From CAWCKS01 sp963796195 (GTDB lineage: Bacteria; Pseudomonadota; Alphaproteobacteria; Rhizobiales; Xanthobacteraceae), in assembly GCA_963796195.1 (NCBI GenBank), contig CAWCKS010000008.1, positions 229,958 through 293,957 on the forward strand: a stretch of 64,000 bases of DNA. The letters are read 5' to 3'. Numbering within the stretch: position 1 is the first letter of the stretch; each line of letters opens with the position of its first letter. A model generated the notes under the pieces. It saw only the letters and a list, made by a program, of their open reading frames with translations. It had not been told where the DNA came from and searched no databases. Below are positions 17,634 through 26,322 of this stretch, in pieces. Made by a program: the position numbers and the translations under genes.

Positions 17634-18239
17634 ATGAAAATCCATTTCGCGCCCAATACAAGGGCGGTTCGCATTGTCTGGCTGTTCGAGGAGCTCGGCC
17701 TGCCTTACGAGCTCGAACGCTACAAGCTCGGCGATCCCGCGATGCGTTCGGCCGAGTACCGCAAGGTGCATCCGATGGGCCGGGTGCCCGCGCTGCAGGA
17801 CGGCGACGTTACGATCTTCGAATCCGGCGCGATCGTGGAATACGTGCTCGCCAGATACGGTAACGGCCGCTTGATGCCTAAGGTATCCTCGCCGGATTTC
17901 CCGGCTTATCTGCAGTGGCTGCACTATGCCGAAGGCATGATCATGCCGCCGGTCAACACCATCGTCGTCGAGACCATCCTGCTGCCGCCGGAGCGGCGCA
18001 ACCAGGGCAATGTCGATCGCGCGACCAAGCTGCTGGGCCAAATGCTGTCGGCGGTCGATCAACATCTTGCCGGACGCGAGTATCTCGCCGGCGAGTTCAG
18101 CGGTGCCGATATCATGACCGGACACGCCTGCACCGTGGCGGCGCGCCTGAAGGCCGACGTGTCCGACAAGCCGAACGTTGCGGCCTATATCGCCCGCGTC
18201 AATGCGCGCCCGGCTCTGCAGAAGGCGTGGGCGACGTAA
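17634..18239 (+). CDS. Glutathione S-transferase family protein
   Basis: A 201-residue cytosolic GST. The N-terminal thioredoxin-fold half (IHFAPNTRAVRIVWLFEELGLPYEL) and the cis-Pro/glutathione-contact region (GRVPALQDGDVTIFESGAIVEYVL) are clear. The C-terminal helical half ends with the N-capping-box region (YLAGEFSGADIMTG). The first strand lacks a classical Tyr and has a Ser/Thr-type active region (NTRAVR). It starts 24 bases after the flavoprotein reductase and probably shares its transcript, which suggests a linked role in handling an electrophilic or ring-cleavage intermediate. That linkage is inference. Confidence 0.9.
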   Translation: MKIHFAPNTRAVRIVWLFEELGLPYELERYKLGDPAMRSAEYRKVHPMGRVPALQDGDVTIFESGAIVEYVLARYGNGRLMPKVSSPDFPAYLQWLHYAEGMIMPPVNTIVVETILLPPERRNQGNVDRATKLLGQMLSAVDQHLAGREYLAGEFSGADIMTGHACTVAARLKADVSDKPNVAAYIARVNARPALQKAWAT

Positions 18240-18501
18240 CGCGCGGGTCCGCGCCGGAACCGGGAACAAGGGCGGTCCGCTGTTTGCAGGCCTGGCCGCG
18301 CGGCTGAGACAGCAGGAGTGGGCTTTCGGCGCCGAGTTGAACGGGTTCCACGACATGGAAAATTTTTGAGCGCGGCATGGAACCAAATGCAGTTCCGCTG
18401 CCGCAATTTCGCGCCGAACTGGCCATCTGGATCGGCAGGTTTGAACAGAAAATGATCCCCTCGACGAACTACAGCGCGCCCCAGTCGATAGGGAGACAGG
18501 G

Positions 18502-19398
18502 ATGCGTTTACATGTGGCTTCCGCAGCCATCTTGGTTGCTGCGGCGATTCCGCTTGCGTCGAGCGGTGGGGGTAACGAGTGCTCGAGCTGTGCGACAGCC
18601 GTGCGGGTATTAGCGTCCGCCAAATCAACCGTTGACCAATACGCACCGACGGCGAGTTTCGAGAGCGACGTGAGCACGACTCAAACTCAACCCACTGCGG
18701 CGAGCGAGGCAGCGGGCCGGGCAAGTGTTTGTGCAACACTGATCGCGGCGGCGCGCGACAATGAGCTGCCGCCCGCGTTCCTCGCGCGGCTGATCTGGCA
18801 GGAGAGCCGGTTCGATCCGCAGAGCGTCAGTTCCGCTGGAGCCAGAGGCATCGCACAGTTCATGCCGCAAACCGCCAGTGAGATTGGACTGAGCGACCCG
18901 TACGACCCGATCGAGGCTTTGCCGGCATCGGCCCGGCTCCTGAAAAAATTGCACCGCGAGTTCGGCAATCTTGGCCTTGCGGCTGCTGCTTATAATGCGG
19001 GGAGCGGGCGCATTCGCGACTGGTTGTCGAAACGGCAGCCGCTGCCGCACGAGACCAAGGGCTACGTTCGCATCATCACGGGGTATTCCGCCGAAGACTG
19101 GACCGAGGAGGAAAGCGTGCTGGCGCTCCCAACGGCCTTGCCGACGGGCACGCCGTGCCGTGAAATCAATACGGCTGACGGCGGCATCGCAGTTCCGATC
19201 AAGGTCGCGCTGACCGGCGAGATCACCAGCATGATGCGCCGGGCGAAAGCGGAGATGGAGGCGGCCGCGGCGCGGGCACGACGGCTGGTGAAGGTGCATC
19301 GAGGCCGCCGGGCCAAGGACACCGTGATCGCGCTGCACCACGGCCGCAAGACGCTGGCTGCGCGCGGCTCGAAAAAGACGAAACTTGCCGATGTGTGA
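18502..19398 (+). CDS. Lytic transglycosylase (SLT domain) protein
   Basis: A 298-residue exported muralytic enzyme. A short signal peptide (LHVASAAILVAAAIPLASS) leads to a low-complexity spacer and then an SLT domain: catalytic Glu in IWQESRFDPQSVSSAGARGIAQFMPQTA, and the substrate-cleft AAAAYNAGSGRI. The domain is followed by an alpha-helical basic tail (MMRRAKAEMEAAAARARRLVK), which is unusual and might bind the envelope. It should cleave the MurNAc-GlcNAc bond to give 1,6-anhydro ends. It stands alone; the nearest wall-related genes are the DUF2778 protein and the amino-sugar salvage cluster further along. Confidence 0.9.
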   Translation: MRLHVASAAILVAAAIPLASSGGGNECSSCATAVRVLASAKSTVDQYAPTASFESDVSTTQTQPTAASEAAGRASVCATLIAAARDNELPPAFLARLIWQESRFDPQSVSSAGARGIAQFMPQTASEIGLSDPYDPIEALPASARLLKKLHREFGNLGLAAAAYNAGSGRIRDWLSKRQPLPHETKGYVRIITGYSAEDWTEEESVLALPTALPTGTPCREINTADGGIAVPIKVALTGEITSMMRRAKAEMEAAAARARRLVKVHRGRRAKDTVIALHHGRKTLAARGSKKTKLADV

Positions 19399-19612
19399 GC
19401 CCTCTGACCCGGCTGGACGGCGGTGCAAGGCAGCGTTTTCCTGCACTTTTCGTTGAACCTGTCGCCAGCCTCGCGAGTCAAAGATGGGTGTTCGGGCAGC
19501 TGCGGGTGCGCGCGCCTGGCCGGACCGGCTTTCAGCCAGTGAAAATGACTTCCAGTCAATGTCTTGGAGCCTGCGGATCGCATGCGAGTGCGCCGCGGGA
19601 GCGGAGGATCGC

Positions 19613-19900
19613 GTGCGTTTCTTCAGGCAAAATCGACGCAAGCCCGCAGCAGACGCCGACTTCACCGAGCGTCGCATCTATGTTGAGCCGGTGATGGATC
19701 GCGAGCTCCCGCTGGCGCTGTTCGCGGCGGTGGTCGCCGCGGTCGTTCTGGTCGCGGTCCAGGTGCAGTCTTCGTCCGCTGCGCAAAAGAAGGAAGCGAC
19801 GTCGCACACGGCTTACAAGACCGTTCAGCGTCGGCCGGATTCACGCCTCGCCAGCTCGCAAGCGAATTTTGCCGATACGTTCGAGCAGCGCATCCACTGA
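19613..19900 (+). CDS. Small hypothetical membrane protein
   Basis: A 95-residue protein from GTG 19613, chosen because GGAGG at 19603-19607 lies five bases upstream; earlier in-frame starts lack such a site. It has a basic N-terminus (RFFRQNRRK), a single hydrophobic helix at about residues 35-55 (LPLALFAAVVAAVVLVAVQVQ) and a polar tail. I do not recognise a family. It sits between the transglycosylase and a tyrosine-rich exported protein on the opposite strand, and may be a small inner-membrane protein with its tail in the periplasm. Confidence 0.55.
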   Translation: MRFFRQNRRKPAADADFTERRIYVEPVMDRELPLALFAAVVAAVVLVAVQVQSSSAAQKKEATSHTAYKTVQRRPDSRLASSQANFADTFEQRIH

Positions 19901-19999
19901 TCTTCGACGACGGTGGATTAGCTCTGGCGTACGGACACAAGCCCGTCAGAGGCTTGCTCTCTGGCGGACTTTGCGTGATCACTAGCCGTTTTCTTCGGA

Positions 20000-20299
20000 T
20001 TACCAGTCGTGGCGCGGTCCAAAGCCAAAGCTGAATCCTGGGCCATAGACGCCGACGCTCGGCGCATCGTCGTAGTAGTAGCGATCGTCGTAATAGCGAC
20101 GTGGGTAGTAACCATAGCCGTTGTCGATGATCACCCGACGGGGACCGGTGCGCCAGCATTCGCCGGCGGCATTACATACAATTCTCGTTTGATGTAGCAG
20201 CGGCATCGTATCGGTTGTCACCAATTCGTCCGCCGCGAATGCGCTCGAGCCGGCGAGAAGTCCGGCGCCCGCAAGCAAGCCTATCGCGATCGTTCTCAT
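20000..20299 (-). CDS. Small exported tyrosine-rich protein, unknown function
   Basis: A 99-residue protein with a textbook signal peptide (MRTIAIGLLAGAGLLAGSSAFA, then ADE). The mature part contains a C-x6-C pair (IVCNAAGECWRTG) and a Tyr/Asp/Arg-rich stretch (YYPRRYYDDRYYYDD) before a Gly/Phe-rich end. AGGAGG sits about seven bases before the ATG and fixes the start. Short secreted proteins of this composition are frequent in Bradyrhizobium and are uncharacterised. The two Cys could form a disulfide in the periplasm. Confidence 0.75.
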   Translation of the reverse strand: MRTIAIGLLAGAGLLAGSSAFAADELVTTDTMPLLHQTRIVCNAAGECWRTGPRRVIIDNGYGYYPRRYYDDRYYYDDAPSVGVYGPGFSFGFGPRHDW

Positions 20300-20544
20300 G
20301 TTCCACCTCCTGCGATGGGGAGCCCCGCTGACCAATCGAGGATTGCCGACATCGTTCCAGTGGAACAGCGGAGGGAACATCGGAAAACGACGCCTCCGAT
20401 TGCGGCTGTCGCCGATGAAGACCGTGATCTGCCCACGCAAGGGGCACTGAGATCTAATGCCCTCTCACCAGCGATAGTTCGCCCCGTAGTCGAGCGGCAA
20501 CTCCTGTCGCACATTGGCGACGAAGAATTGTGCCGCTGCTCCTG

Positions 20545-23310
20545 TTAATTTAACTGTCTTGTCAGGCAGCGAACAGGCCGGCCTTCGCCGAGTTCGAGCA
20601 GCTTGGCGATCTCCGACGCCGGTTGCGGACGGCAGACCAGGTAACCCTGCAGCTCGGTGCACCCGCACGCCCGCAACATATCCAGTTGCGCCGGCGTCTC
20701 GACGCCTTCGGCGGTCGTCGTCATGTTGCGGGCACGCGCCAGGGCGACAATCGCCTGCACGATCGATAGCGATCCGCCGGGCATTGCGATGTCGGCGATG
20801 AAGCTGCGATCGATCTTGATCTTGTCGAACGGAAAACGCTGCAGATAGCTCAGGGATGAATATCCCGTGCCGAAGTCATCGAGCGCGATCCGCACGCCGA
20901 GCTGTTGCAGCGATTCGAGAATCGCGAGCGACGTCTCGTCATCGCGCATCAGCACGGCTTCGGTAATCTCGAGCTCTAGGCGACGCGCCGGAAGGCCGGA
21001 CTCGGCAAGTGCGCTGGCAATCGTCAGTGCCAGGCCCTCGTTTCTGAACTGGACGGGCGAGACGTTGACGCTGACCCGGCTATCGGCGGACCAGTTGGCG
21101 GCCTCGGCACAGGCGGTGCGCAGCACCCACTCGCCGACCCGATGGATCAGGCCGGAATCCTCCGCGATCGGCACGAACTCCGCGGGCGAGATCGAGCCAC
21201 GGGTCGGATGATGCCAGCGCAGCAGCGCTTCGAAGCCCGAGATGGTTCCGTCCTGGACCGTGACGAGAGGCTGATAATATACGTCGAGTTGGCCATGCTC
21301 GATCGCCTGGCGCAAATCGGTTTCGAGGGTGCGACGCGCATTGGCGCGCTCATCCATCTCGTTCTCGAAGAAGCGATAAGCGCCGCGGCCATCGGCCTTG
21401 ACGCCGTACAGTGCGAGGTCGGCGTGCTTGAGGAGCTGGTTCGGCTCCGCGCCGTCGCGCGGGGCAAGCGCGATGCCGATGCTGGTGTCGACGGCAAGCT
21501 CGTGACCGTCGATCATCATCGGCTTGCGAACGGCGTCGCGGATGCGCCGGGCGAGTTCGACGACGTCGGAGGTGTGCATGACCCCGGCCTGAATGATGGC
21601 GAACTCGTCGCCCCCGAGCCTGGCAACAACGTCACCCGTCCGCACCACGGCGCACAGACGTCCGGCAACGACGTTCAGCAGTTCGTCGCCGGCCGGATGA
21701 CCAAGGGTGTCATTGATATCTTTGAATTGATCGAGGTCGAGATAAAGCACCGCAAGATTTACACCGGGACCAAGCTGGATCAGCATGCTCTCGAGCTTCT
21801 CGCGGAACAGCACGCGGTTCGGCAGGTCCGTCAGTGCATCGTAGTGTGCGAGGTGTGCGATCTTCTCCTCCGCGCGCTTCTGCTCGGTGATATCTTCCAG
21901 CGTCGCGACCCAGCCGCCGTCGGCGAGCGGCTGATTGACGATCTGAATCGAGCGGCCGTCGGTGGCGATGGCGAACGAGCGGCGGACCTCGCCCAATCTG
22001 TTCGCCTCCGTATAGGCCGTGCAGTATTCGTCGACGTCGCCGGCAAAACTGCCGAGCCGCTTGCGGTAGGCCATCAGCTCACGGAATGTCATGCCCGGTT
22101 TGACGGTCTTCGGCGACAGATTGAACATGTCGAGGTAGCGCTGGTTGCGGACCACGATGCGCTCCCTGGCATCGAACACCAGCAACCCTTGCGTCATGTT
22201 GTTGACCGCAAAGTCGAGGCGCTGCTTCTCGAGCGCAAGCCGGCGGTTGGCGCTGGCATGCTCGTGAGACAGCTGACGGATGATCAGAACGATCATGCCA
22301 AAGAAGATCAGCGCCGAGGCGATGCCGGCTGCGGCGAGCAATTTGGTTTGTTCGCGCCAATCGGCGAGCGCCGCGTCGCAATCGATACCGAGCGATACGT
22401 TCAAGGGAAAATGCGGGACTTGCCGGAACGTCAGCAGGCGCTCCTTGCCGTCCATGCGGGAGAACCCGCGGATCGTCGCGCTCTGAGAATCGCCGAGGAG
22501 TTGAGGTCCACGAGGGAAGGTCTTGCCGATCGTGCCTTCGATGTGTGGATAGCGGATCAGCAGCACCCCGTCGTTGCGCAACAGCGAGATCGACGAGTAG
22601 CGGTCGATCGAGATCTGGCCGAAAAAATCTTCGAAATGCGAAAGCTGGATGGTTCCGACGACGATGCCGAGCAATTCGCCGTTGTCGTTGGCGATCTTGC
22701 GCGCCATGCCCAGCATCCAGTCGCGCGATGACTCGTCGTACCAGGGACGCGTCAGCGTCACGTAGAGATCAGGCTTCGACTTCAAGGTCCGAAAATATTC
22801 CTGGTCCGCATCGCTCGATGTCGGCGTCGGCCAGGCGCGGGTCACGTTCAAGAGCTCGCCATTTGCGTTGATGATACGCAAGCCGCGAACGTACGGCAGA
22901 CCGTCGATTTCCGCGCGCAGCAAGCGATTGGCGGAGATCGAAGAGAGCTGCCGCTCGAATTCGTCCGGGGTCTTGACGCCGCGGGCGCGGATGCCGTCGA
23001 TGATACGCTCCTGAACTAACTCAAGCTGTTGAAATTCCTGGTCGACGTGCCAGGCGACCATAAGCGCGGCGTTTTGCAGCTGCCTTTCATTGTTGGCAAA
23101 AGCGCGATCGCGGAAATGGAAGATGATCGCCGTGGTGACGCCGATGATGACCGCCACCAGCAGAATGCCGCAGGCGAGAAGCCAGCGAACCGAGCGCGAC
23201 GGCAGGGCCTTCGTGACGAGGTCGGCAAGGCGCGCATAGGCGCGCTTGAGCACAAACTCGCTGCGCTCCGCCCGACCCGGGTCGGTATCCTCAGCCGCCG
23301 ATTGTGTCAT
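20545..23310 (-). CDS. Membrane GGDEF-EAL cyclic-di-GMP protein with PAS domain
   Basis: A 921-residue membrane protein. There is a helix at about 43-65, a periplasmic dCache-like sensing domain (about 75-340), a second helix (about 345-370), a PAS domain (about 385-500), a GGDEF domain with an intact GGDEF motif (ARLGGDEFAII) and an EAL domain with SGFEALLRWHHP, DDFGTGYSSLSYL, KIKIDRSF and AEGVET. Key residues of both catalytic domains are present, so either cyclase or phosphodiesterase activity is possible. Such bifunctional proteins usually have one dominant activity, set by the sensor. It probably senses a small periplasmic ligand and tunes motility or adhesion. The gene stands alone. Confidence 0.93.
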   Translation of the reverse strand: MTQSAAEDTDPGRAERSEFVLKRAYARLADLVTKALPSRSVRWLLACGILLVAVIIGVTTAIIFHFRDRAFANNERQLQNAALMVAWHVDQEFQQLELVQERIIDGIRARGVKTPDEFERQLSSISANRLLRAEIDGLPYVRGLRIINANGELLNVTRAWPTPTSSDADQEYFRTLKSKPDLYVTLTRPWYDESSRDWMLGMARKIANDNGELLGIVVGTIQLSHFEDFFGQISIDRYSSISLLRNDGVLLIRYPHIEGTIGKTFPRGPQLLGDSQSATIRGFSRMDGKERLLTFRQVPHFPLNVSLGIDCDAALADWREQTKLLAAAGIASALIFFGMIVLIIRQLSHEHASANRRLALEKQRLDFAVNNMTQGLLVFDARERIVVRNQRYLDMFNLSPKTVKPGMTFRELMAYRKRLGSFAGDVDEYCTAYTEANRLGEVRRSFAIATDGRSIQIVNQPLADGGWVATLEDITEQKRAEEKIAHLAHYDALTDLPNRVLFREKLESMLIQLGPGVNLAVLYLDLDQFKDINDTLGHPAGDELLNVVAGRLCAVVRTGDVVARLGGDEFAIIQAGVMHTSDVVELARRIRDAVRKPMMIDGHELAVDTSIGIALAPRDGAEPNQLLKHADLALYGVKADGRGAYRFFENEMDERANARRTLETDLRQAIEHGQLDVYYQPLVTVQDGTISGFEALLRWHHPTRGSISPAEFVPIAEDSGLIHRVGEWVLRTACAEAANWSADSRVSVNVSPVQFRNEGLALTIASALAESGLPARRLELEITEAVLMRDDETSLAILESLQQLGVRIALDDFGTGYSSLSYLQRFPFDKIKIDRSFIADIAMPGGSLSIVQAIVALARARNMTTTAEGVETPAQLDMLRACGCTELQGYLVCRPQPASEIAKLLELGEGRPVRCLTRQLN

Positions 23311-23474
23311 CGCTGCATTTCCCCCAGGGCAACGAATATCGGGCGAAGATGGAAGCGACGTTAGGAAGGCTGGTTAGCAAAGGGTTAGTGAACTGACACT
23401 ACTGGCTTTTTTGCAACCTGCGGCGGTGGCGCGGCAACTGTTTGGGGTCGCGCGCCGGCGCTACGCCCCGTCCG

Positions 23475-24494
23475 CTATGGGATATTATTTGGCGGCGGCG
23501 GCGGTGGCGGCGACGTTGGGGCAGGCGGCGCCGGGGGAGGCGGCGACGTGGGAGGCGGAGCTGGGGGAGGCGGCGGAGGCGGAGGTGGAGGTGGCGGTGG
23601 CGGTGGTGGCGGAGGCGGTGGAGCTGGCGGCGGCGAGACCTGGTGCGTCTGGTTGGAATGCGCCTTGTTGGCTGACAGCGCGTCGCCGCCGCCAATGATG
23701 TTGACGAAGCCGAGCGGGTCGCTGCCCGGCGGATAGGTCGGATCGTCAACGATGCTGCCGCCCATGCCTTGCTGCTGGGTCATGCGATCGGTCGGCAGAT
23801 CGATCGCGCCGCCGTGACTGAATGGGCCGCTGTTCAACAGCGCCAGCACGAGGTTGAAGGTCAGGCTCGTGATCGGAAACACCGTAATCACGTCGTTCGC
23901 CGAATTGACGCACGCAGCCAGACCGGGGTGGATCGAGGCGCTGCCGGCATTGTTTGTCAGCTTCGCAACGCCGACGTGGCCGATGATCAGCTCGCCATGA
24001 CAGCCGGCCAGTGCCGGGTCGGACGCGGCAATGTTCGCCGGGATCGGGTAGAGCACCGTGACCGATCCGCCGCGCACGCCGAGCGTGCCGGTCGGTGTGT
24101 TCACGGTGATGCCGGCGGTGTGGCTGATCTGGCCGCCGACGAACCGCATCACGCCCTTGGTGAGCGAGGTCGCCATCGAGCCGACGCCCGCATTCGGATC
24201 GTAGACATACTCGTCGATCACGATGCTGCTGTTGCGGCCGACGTTGAGCGTCGAGGTGTCGGGAAACACGATCTGCGTCGAACCGTTCGCCGACGTTTCG
24301 ACACGTTCCTTGTGGACGACGTTGGTGCCGATCACGAGCGTGCGCTGGGTGGCGCCCGGCGGCGTTCCGGTCGAGGCAGGATTCACCGCGCTGACATGGC
24401 CGGCGTTCTGCGCCTCGACGCGCGCCAGCGGCGCCGTCGTCGACATCAGCAGCGCCAGCAGTCGGGTGAGGGATTTGTGGGTTCGCCCAAGCAT
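23475..24494 (-). CDS. Secreted FecR-domain protein with poly-proline C-terminal tail
   Basis: A 339-residue exported protein. After a signal peptide (LLALLMSTTAPLARVEA) comes a FecR-type beta domain (about residues 50-165: GTNVVHKERVETSANGS, FPDTSTLNVGRNSSIVIDE, TPTGTLGVRGGSVTVL). A middle region follows, and the last 55 or so residues are almost entirely proline with a few Ala, Ser and Thr. There is no helix for FecR-style anti-sigma signalling and no sigma-factor gene nearby, so it is not a classical iron regulator. The gene lies ten bases downstream of a TPR/beta-barrel outer-membrane protein in the same direction, so the two are very likely co-expressed and may form a surface assembly. 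Translating the tail should need EF-P. Confidence 0.85.
   Translation of the reverse strand: MLGRTHKSLTRLLALLMSTTAPLARVEAQNAGHVSAVNPASTGTPPGATQRTLVIGTNVVHKERVETSANGSTQIVFPDTSTLNVGRNSSIVIDEYVYDPNAGVGSMATSLTKGVMRFVGGQISHTAGITVNTPTGTLGVRGGSVTVLYPIPANIAASDPALAGCHGELIIGHVGVAKLTNNAGSASIHPGLAACVNSANDVITVFPITSLTFNLVLALLNSGPFSHGGAIDLPTDRMTQQQGMGGSIVDDPTYPPGSDPLGFVNIIGGGDALSANKAHSNQTHQVSPPPAPPPPPPPPPPPPPPPPPPPPAPPPTSPPPPAPPAPTSPPPPPPPNNIP
23487..23640. repeat. Low-complexity proline-codon tract (GGN triplet repeats on plus strand)
   Basis: The plus strand is a run of GGC/GGA/GGT/GGG triplets, read on the minus strand as CCN proline codons of the FecR-protein tail. Synonymous codons are mixed, so selection is for proline rather than simple strand slippage. 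The run could still vary in length between strains. Opposite-strand frames here (Gly/Ala- or Trp/Arg-rich) are artefacts. Confidence 0.8.
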
Positions 24495-24504
24495 CGGTCG
24501 ACTT

Positions 24505-25881
24505 TCAGAAGCGCACGCTCGGCCCGGTCATCGCCGAGAAATTGTGCTGGCTGTAATTCGGCAGGGTGGACTTGGTTTGGTCGAACTGCACGGTGGTGGA
24601 GACGGCGACGTTGCGCCAGAGCGGGGTATTGAACATCGCGCCATAAACCCACTCGCGATCGATCTCGGCGACCAGCGGATCGATCGCCGGATTGGGCGCG
24701 TTGAAATCGGTGCGGATGTAGCGCGCAAACGGCGAGATGCTCCAGTTGCGCGAGATGAACGAGAATGGCGGCGTGAACTCGAAGGTCAGCGCCGCCTGGC
24801 CTTCCCACTGGCGGAACGACTGGAAGGCCGCCGCCGAGCGCCCCTCGCGGTAGAGTCCGGAACCTTCGAATTTCACCATCGAGGTGAGATTGGCGACGAC
24901 GCCGAGCGATGGCGAGTACCAGTTGCCGGAGCCGAATCCCGTGACCGGAATGATGTCGCCGGTATTGACGGTGGCGTTGCGCCACTCGAAGCCGGGCACG
25001 AAGGCAAGACGGTTGAACGCCGGGACGTCCATCGTCACGCCGGCGCCGGCGCTGCCGACATAGGATTTGCCGCCGACCCAGGCATTGCCGCCGACCGCAT
25101 AGGGCTTGATCGAAAGGCCGGGAAATACATCGGGCGCGATCATCAGCCGCGGCCCGGCGCTGATGTCGAACAGCGCGACGTCGAGGTCGGTCAGCTTGAA
25201 CTGATGGGTGGCGTAGCCGGTGAAGCGAGTTTCAAACAGGTCACCGCGCTGGTTCTGGAAATCGTAGTCGTGGGCGAGGCCGACGATGCCGAACACGTTC
25301 CAGTCCGGTTGCCTGCGGCCGACCGGGAGCAGCGCAAGATCGACGCCGCCCAGCTTGATCGCGCCGCTGTTCGGCGAGAAGTTTGCGTTCGACTGATAGC
25401 GCACACCGGTCTGCAGGAATCCGGAAAAGCGGCTCCGTTGGGTCATCTTGTCGGCGTCGGGCAGATAGGTCGCGATCCGCTCGCGCGTCACCGGATCGAG
25501 ATCGGGCGATTTCAGCGCCTCGGTGAAGTAGTGCTTCGCCATCTCGAACGAGCGCAGGCGAAAGTAGAGAATGCCGAGCTCGTATTTGACGCGCGTCAGC
25601 GACGGCTCGTAGTAGAGCAATCGCTCGAGCGCGCCGATCGCGGCCTCATAGTCCTCGTTCGCTGTCGCGACGCGGACGAATTCGAATGTGACGTCGTAGT
25701 TGGTCGGCTCGCGCACCATGCGCAGAAACAGCCGTTGCTGCTCGCTGATGGCGGCATCTTGTGCGCGCGCCACACTTGCGGTGAGCACGAGCGACGACCA
25801 CAGCAGTGGCAGGATCGCAAGCGACAGCATTGCGCCAACGCGCAACGAACGCCGTCCTGGAGCTACCCGCAACCACGTCAT
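24505..25881 (-). CDS. TPR plus beta-barrel outer-membrane protein (Slam/DUF560-like)
   Basis: About 458 residues from ATG 25881, chosen because AAGG lies upstream; GTG 25899 is also open. A signal peptide (LSLAILPLLWSSLVLTASVARA) precedes a short helical TPR-like region (about 45-145: YDVTFEFVRVATANEDYEAAIGALERLLYYEP, VKYELGILYFRLRSFEMAKHYF). The rest alternates like a 12- to 14-strand outer-membrane barrel and ends in Phe (TGPSVRF), as needed for BAM insertion. This architecture matches surface lipoprotein assembly modulators and related DUF560 porins. The FecR/poly-Pro gene follows ten bases downstream and is the obvious candidate partner or cargo, though it lacks a lipobox. The cargo idea is inference. 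Confidence 0.75.
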   Translation of the reverse strand: MTWLRVAPGRRSLRVGAMLSLAILPLLWSSLVLTASVARAQDAAISEQQRLFLRMVREPTNYDVTFEFVRVATANEDYEAAIGALERLLYYEPSLTRVKYELGILYFRLRSFEMAKHYFTEALKSPDLDPVTRERIATYLPDADKMTQRSRFSGFLQTGVRYQSNANFSPNSGAIKLGGVDLALLPVGRRQPDWNVFGIVGLAHDYDFQNQRGDLFETRFTGYATHQFKLTDLDVALFDISAGPRLMIAPDVFPGLSIKPYAVGGNAWVGGKSYVGSAGAGVTMDVPAFNRLAFVPGFEWRNATVNTGDIIPVTGFGSGNWYSPSLGVVANLTSMVKFEGSGLYREGRSAAAFQSFRQWEGQAALTFEFTPPFSFISRNWSISPFARYIRTDFNAPNPAIDPLVAEIDREWVYGAMFNTPLWRNVAVSTTVQFDQTKSTLPNYSQHNFSAMTGPSVRF

Positions 25882-26173
25882 TCCAATTGCCTTGCACACG
25901 ACAATGCACGCGGCGGCCCCACTCGCTCACGCACGGCGGGAACAGACCACAAAAGCTGTGGTGGTAGAAGCGTTGGCGGGGTGTCACAACGATTCAGTGG
26001 CAAGCTGTGGCAAATTGGCAAACGATGATTCCCCAGGACATTTCACGACGCTAGCGGCCCAACCGAGACCAGGCGACACTCAAGTGACACCTGCCCATGG
26101 CCTTGGTCGTCCGCCGGGCGGATGACGTTCACAGCATTTGAGGTGGAGTGTTGCCAAATCGCCACGCGAAAGG

Positions 26174-26250
26174 GAGCTGACGGAGCGGATTTGAACCGTC
26201 GCCTCAGGTCCGGGTAGGGACCAGCGCTCTGCCATTGAGCTACGCCGCGC
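26174..26250 (-). other. tRNA-like sequence, probably a degenerate tRNA gene
   Basis: The minus strand keeps a good D-arm (TAGCTCAATGGCAGAGC, 26242-26226) and a T-loop (GGTTCAAATCC, 26197-26187). The rest departs from a functional tRNA. The 5' acceptor strand CGCGGCG does not pair with the 3' strand CCGTCAG, the T-stem has a mismatch, and the only hairpin at the anticodon position is GGTCC-CTACCC-GGACC, whose loop has six bases rather than seven. No 3' CCA is encoded. It resembles a decayed tRNA, or a tRNA-derived element, rather than a working gene. Confidence 0.5.
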
Positions 26251-26322
26251 AACCCTTGTTTGCGTTTGCGCGCCCGCGCCGGCAATCGAATTGTGGCGAG
26301 ACGGTAAACGGCGCGGGCCGCG

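Noticed and set aside
18377..18613. 78-codon frame upstream of the lytic transglycosylase
   Set aside because: It overlaps the transglycosylase start in another frame and has no recognisable features.
16713..18677. 654-codon minus-strand open frame
   Set aside because: It is antisense to the intact flavoprotein reductase and GST genes, which have clear motifs. Its composition (Arg/Ala/His-rich) is that of a high-GC shadow frame.
23411..23698. Gly/Ala-rich plus-strand frames over the proline tract
   Set aside because: They arise mechanically from GGN triplets complementary to CCN proline codons and have no start context.
23475..24494. FecR protein as a FecI/FecR iron-signalling anti-sigma factor
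   Set aside because: There is a signal peptide but no membrane-spanning anti-sigma arrangement, and no sigma factor or TonB receptor gene nearby.
24223..26028. 601-codon plus-strand open frame
   Set aside because: Antisense to the FecR and beta-barrel genes, which have signal peptides and consistent starts. Low-complexity shadow.
26174..26250. Functional tRNA gene
   Set aside because: D- and T-loops are good, but the acceptor strands do not pair and the anticodon hairpin has a six-base loop, so I list it only as tRNA-like.
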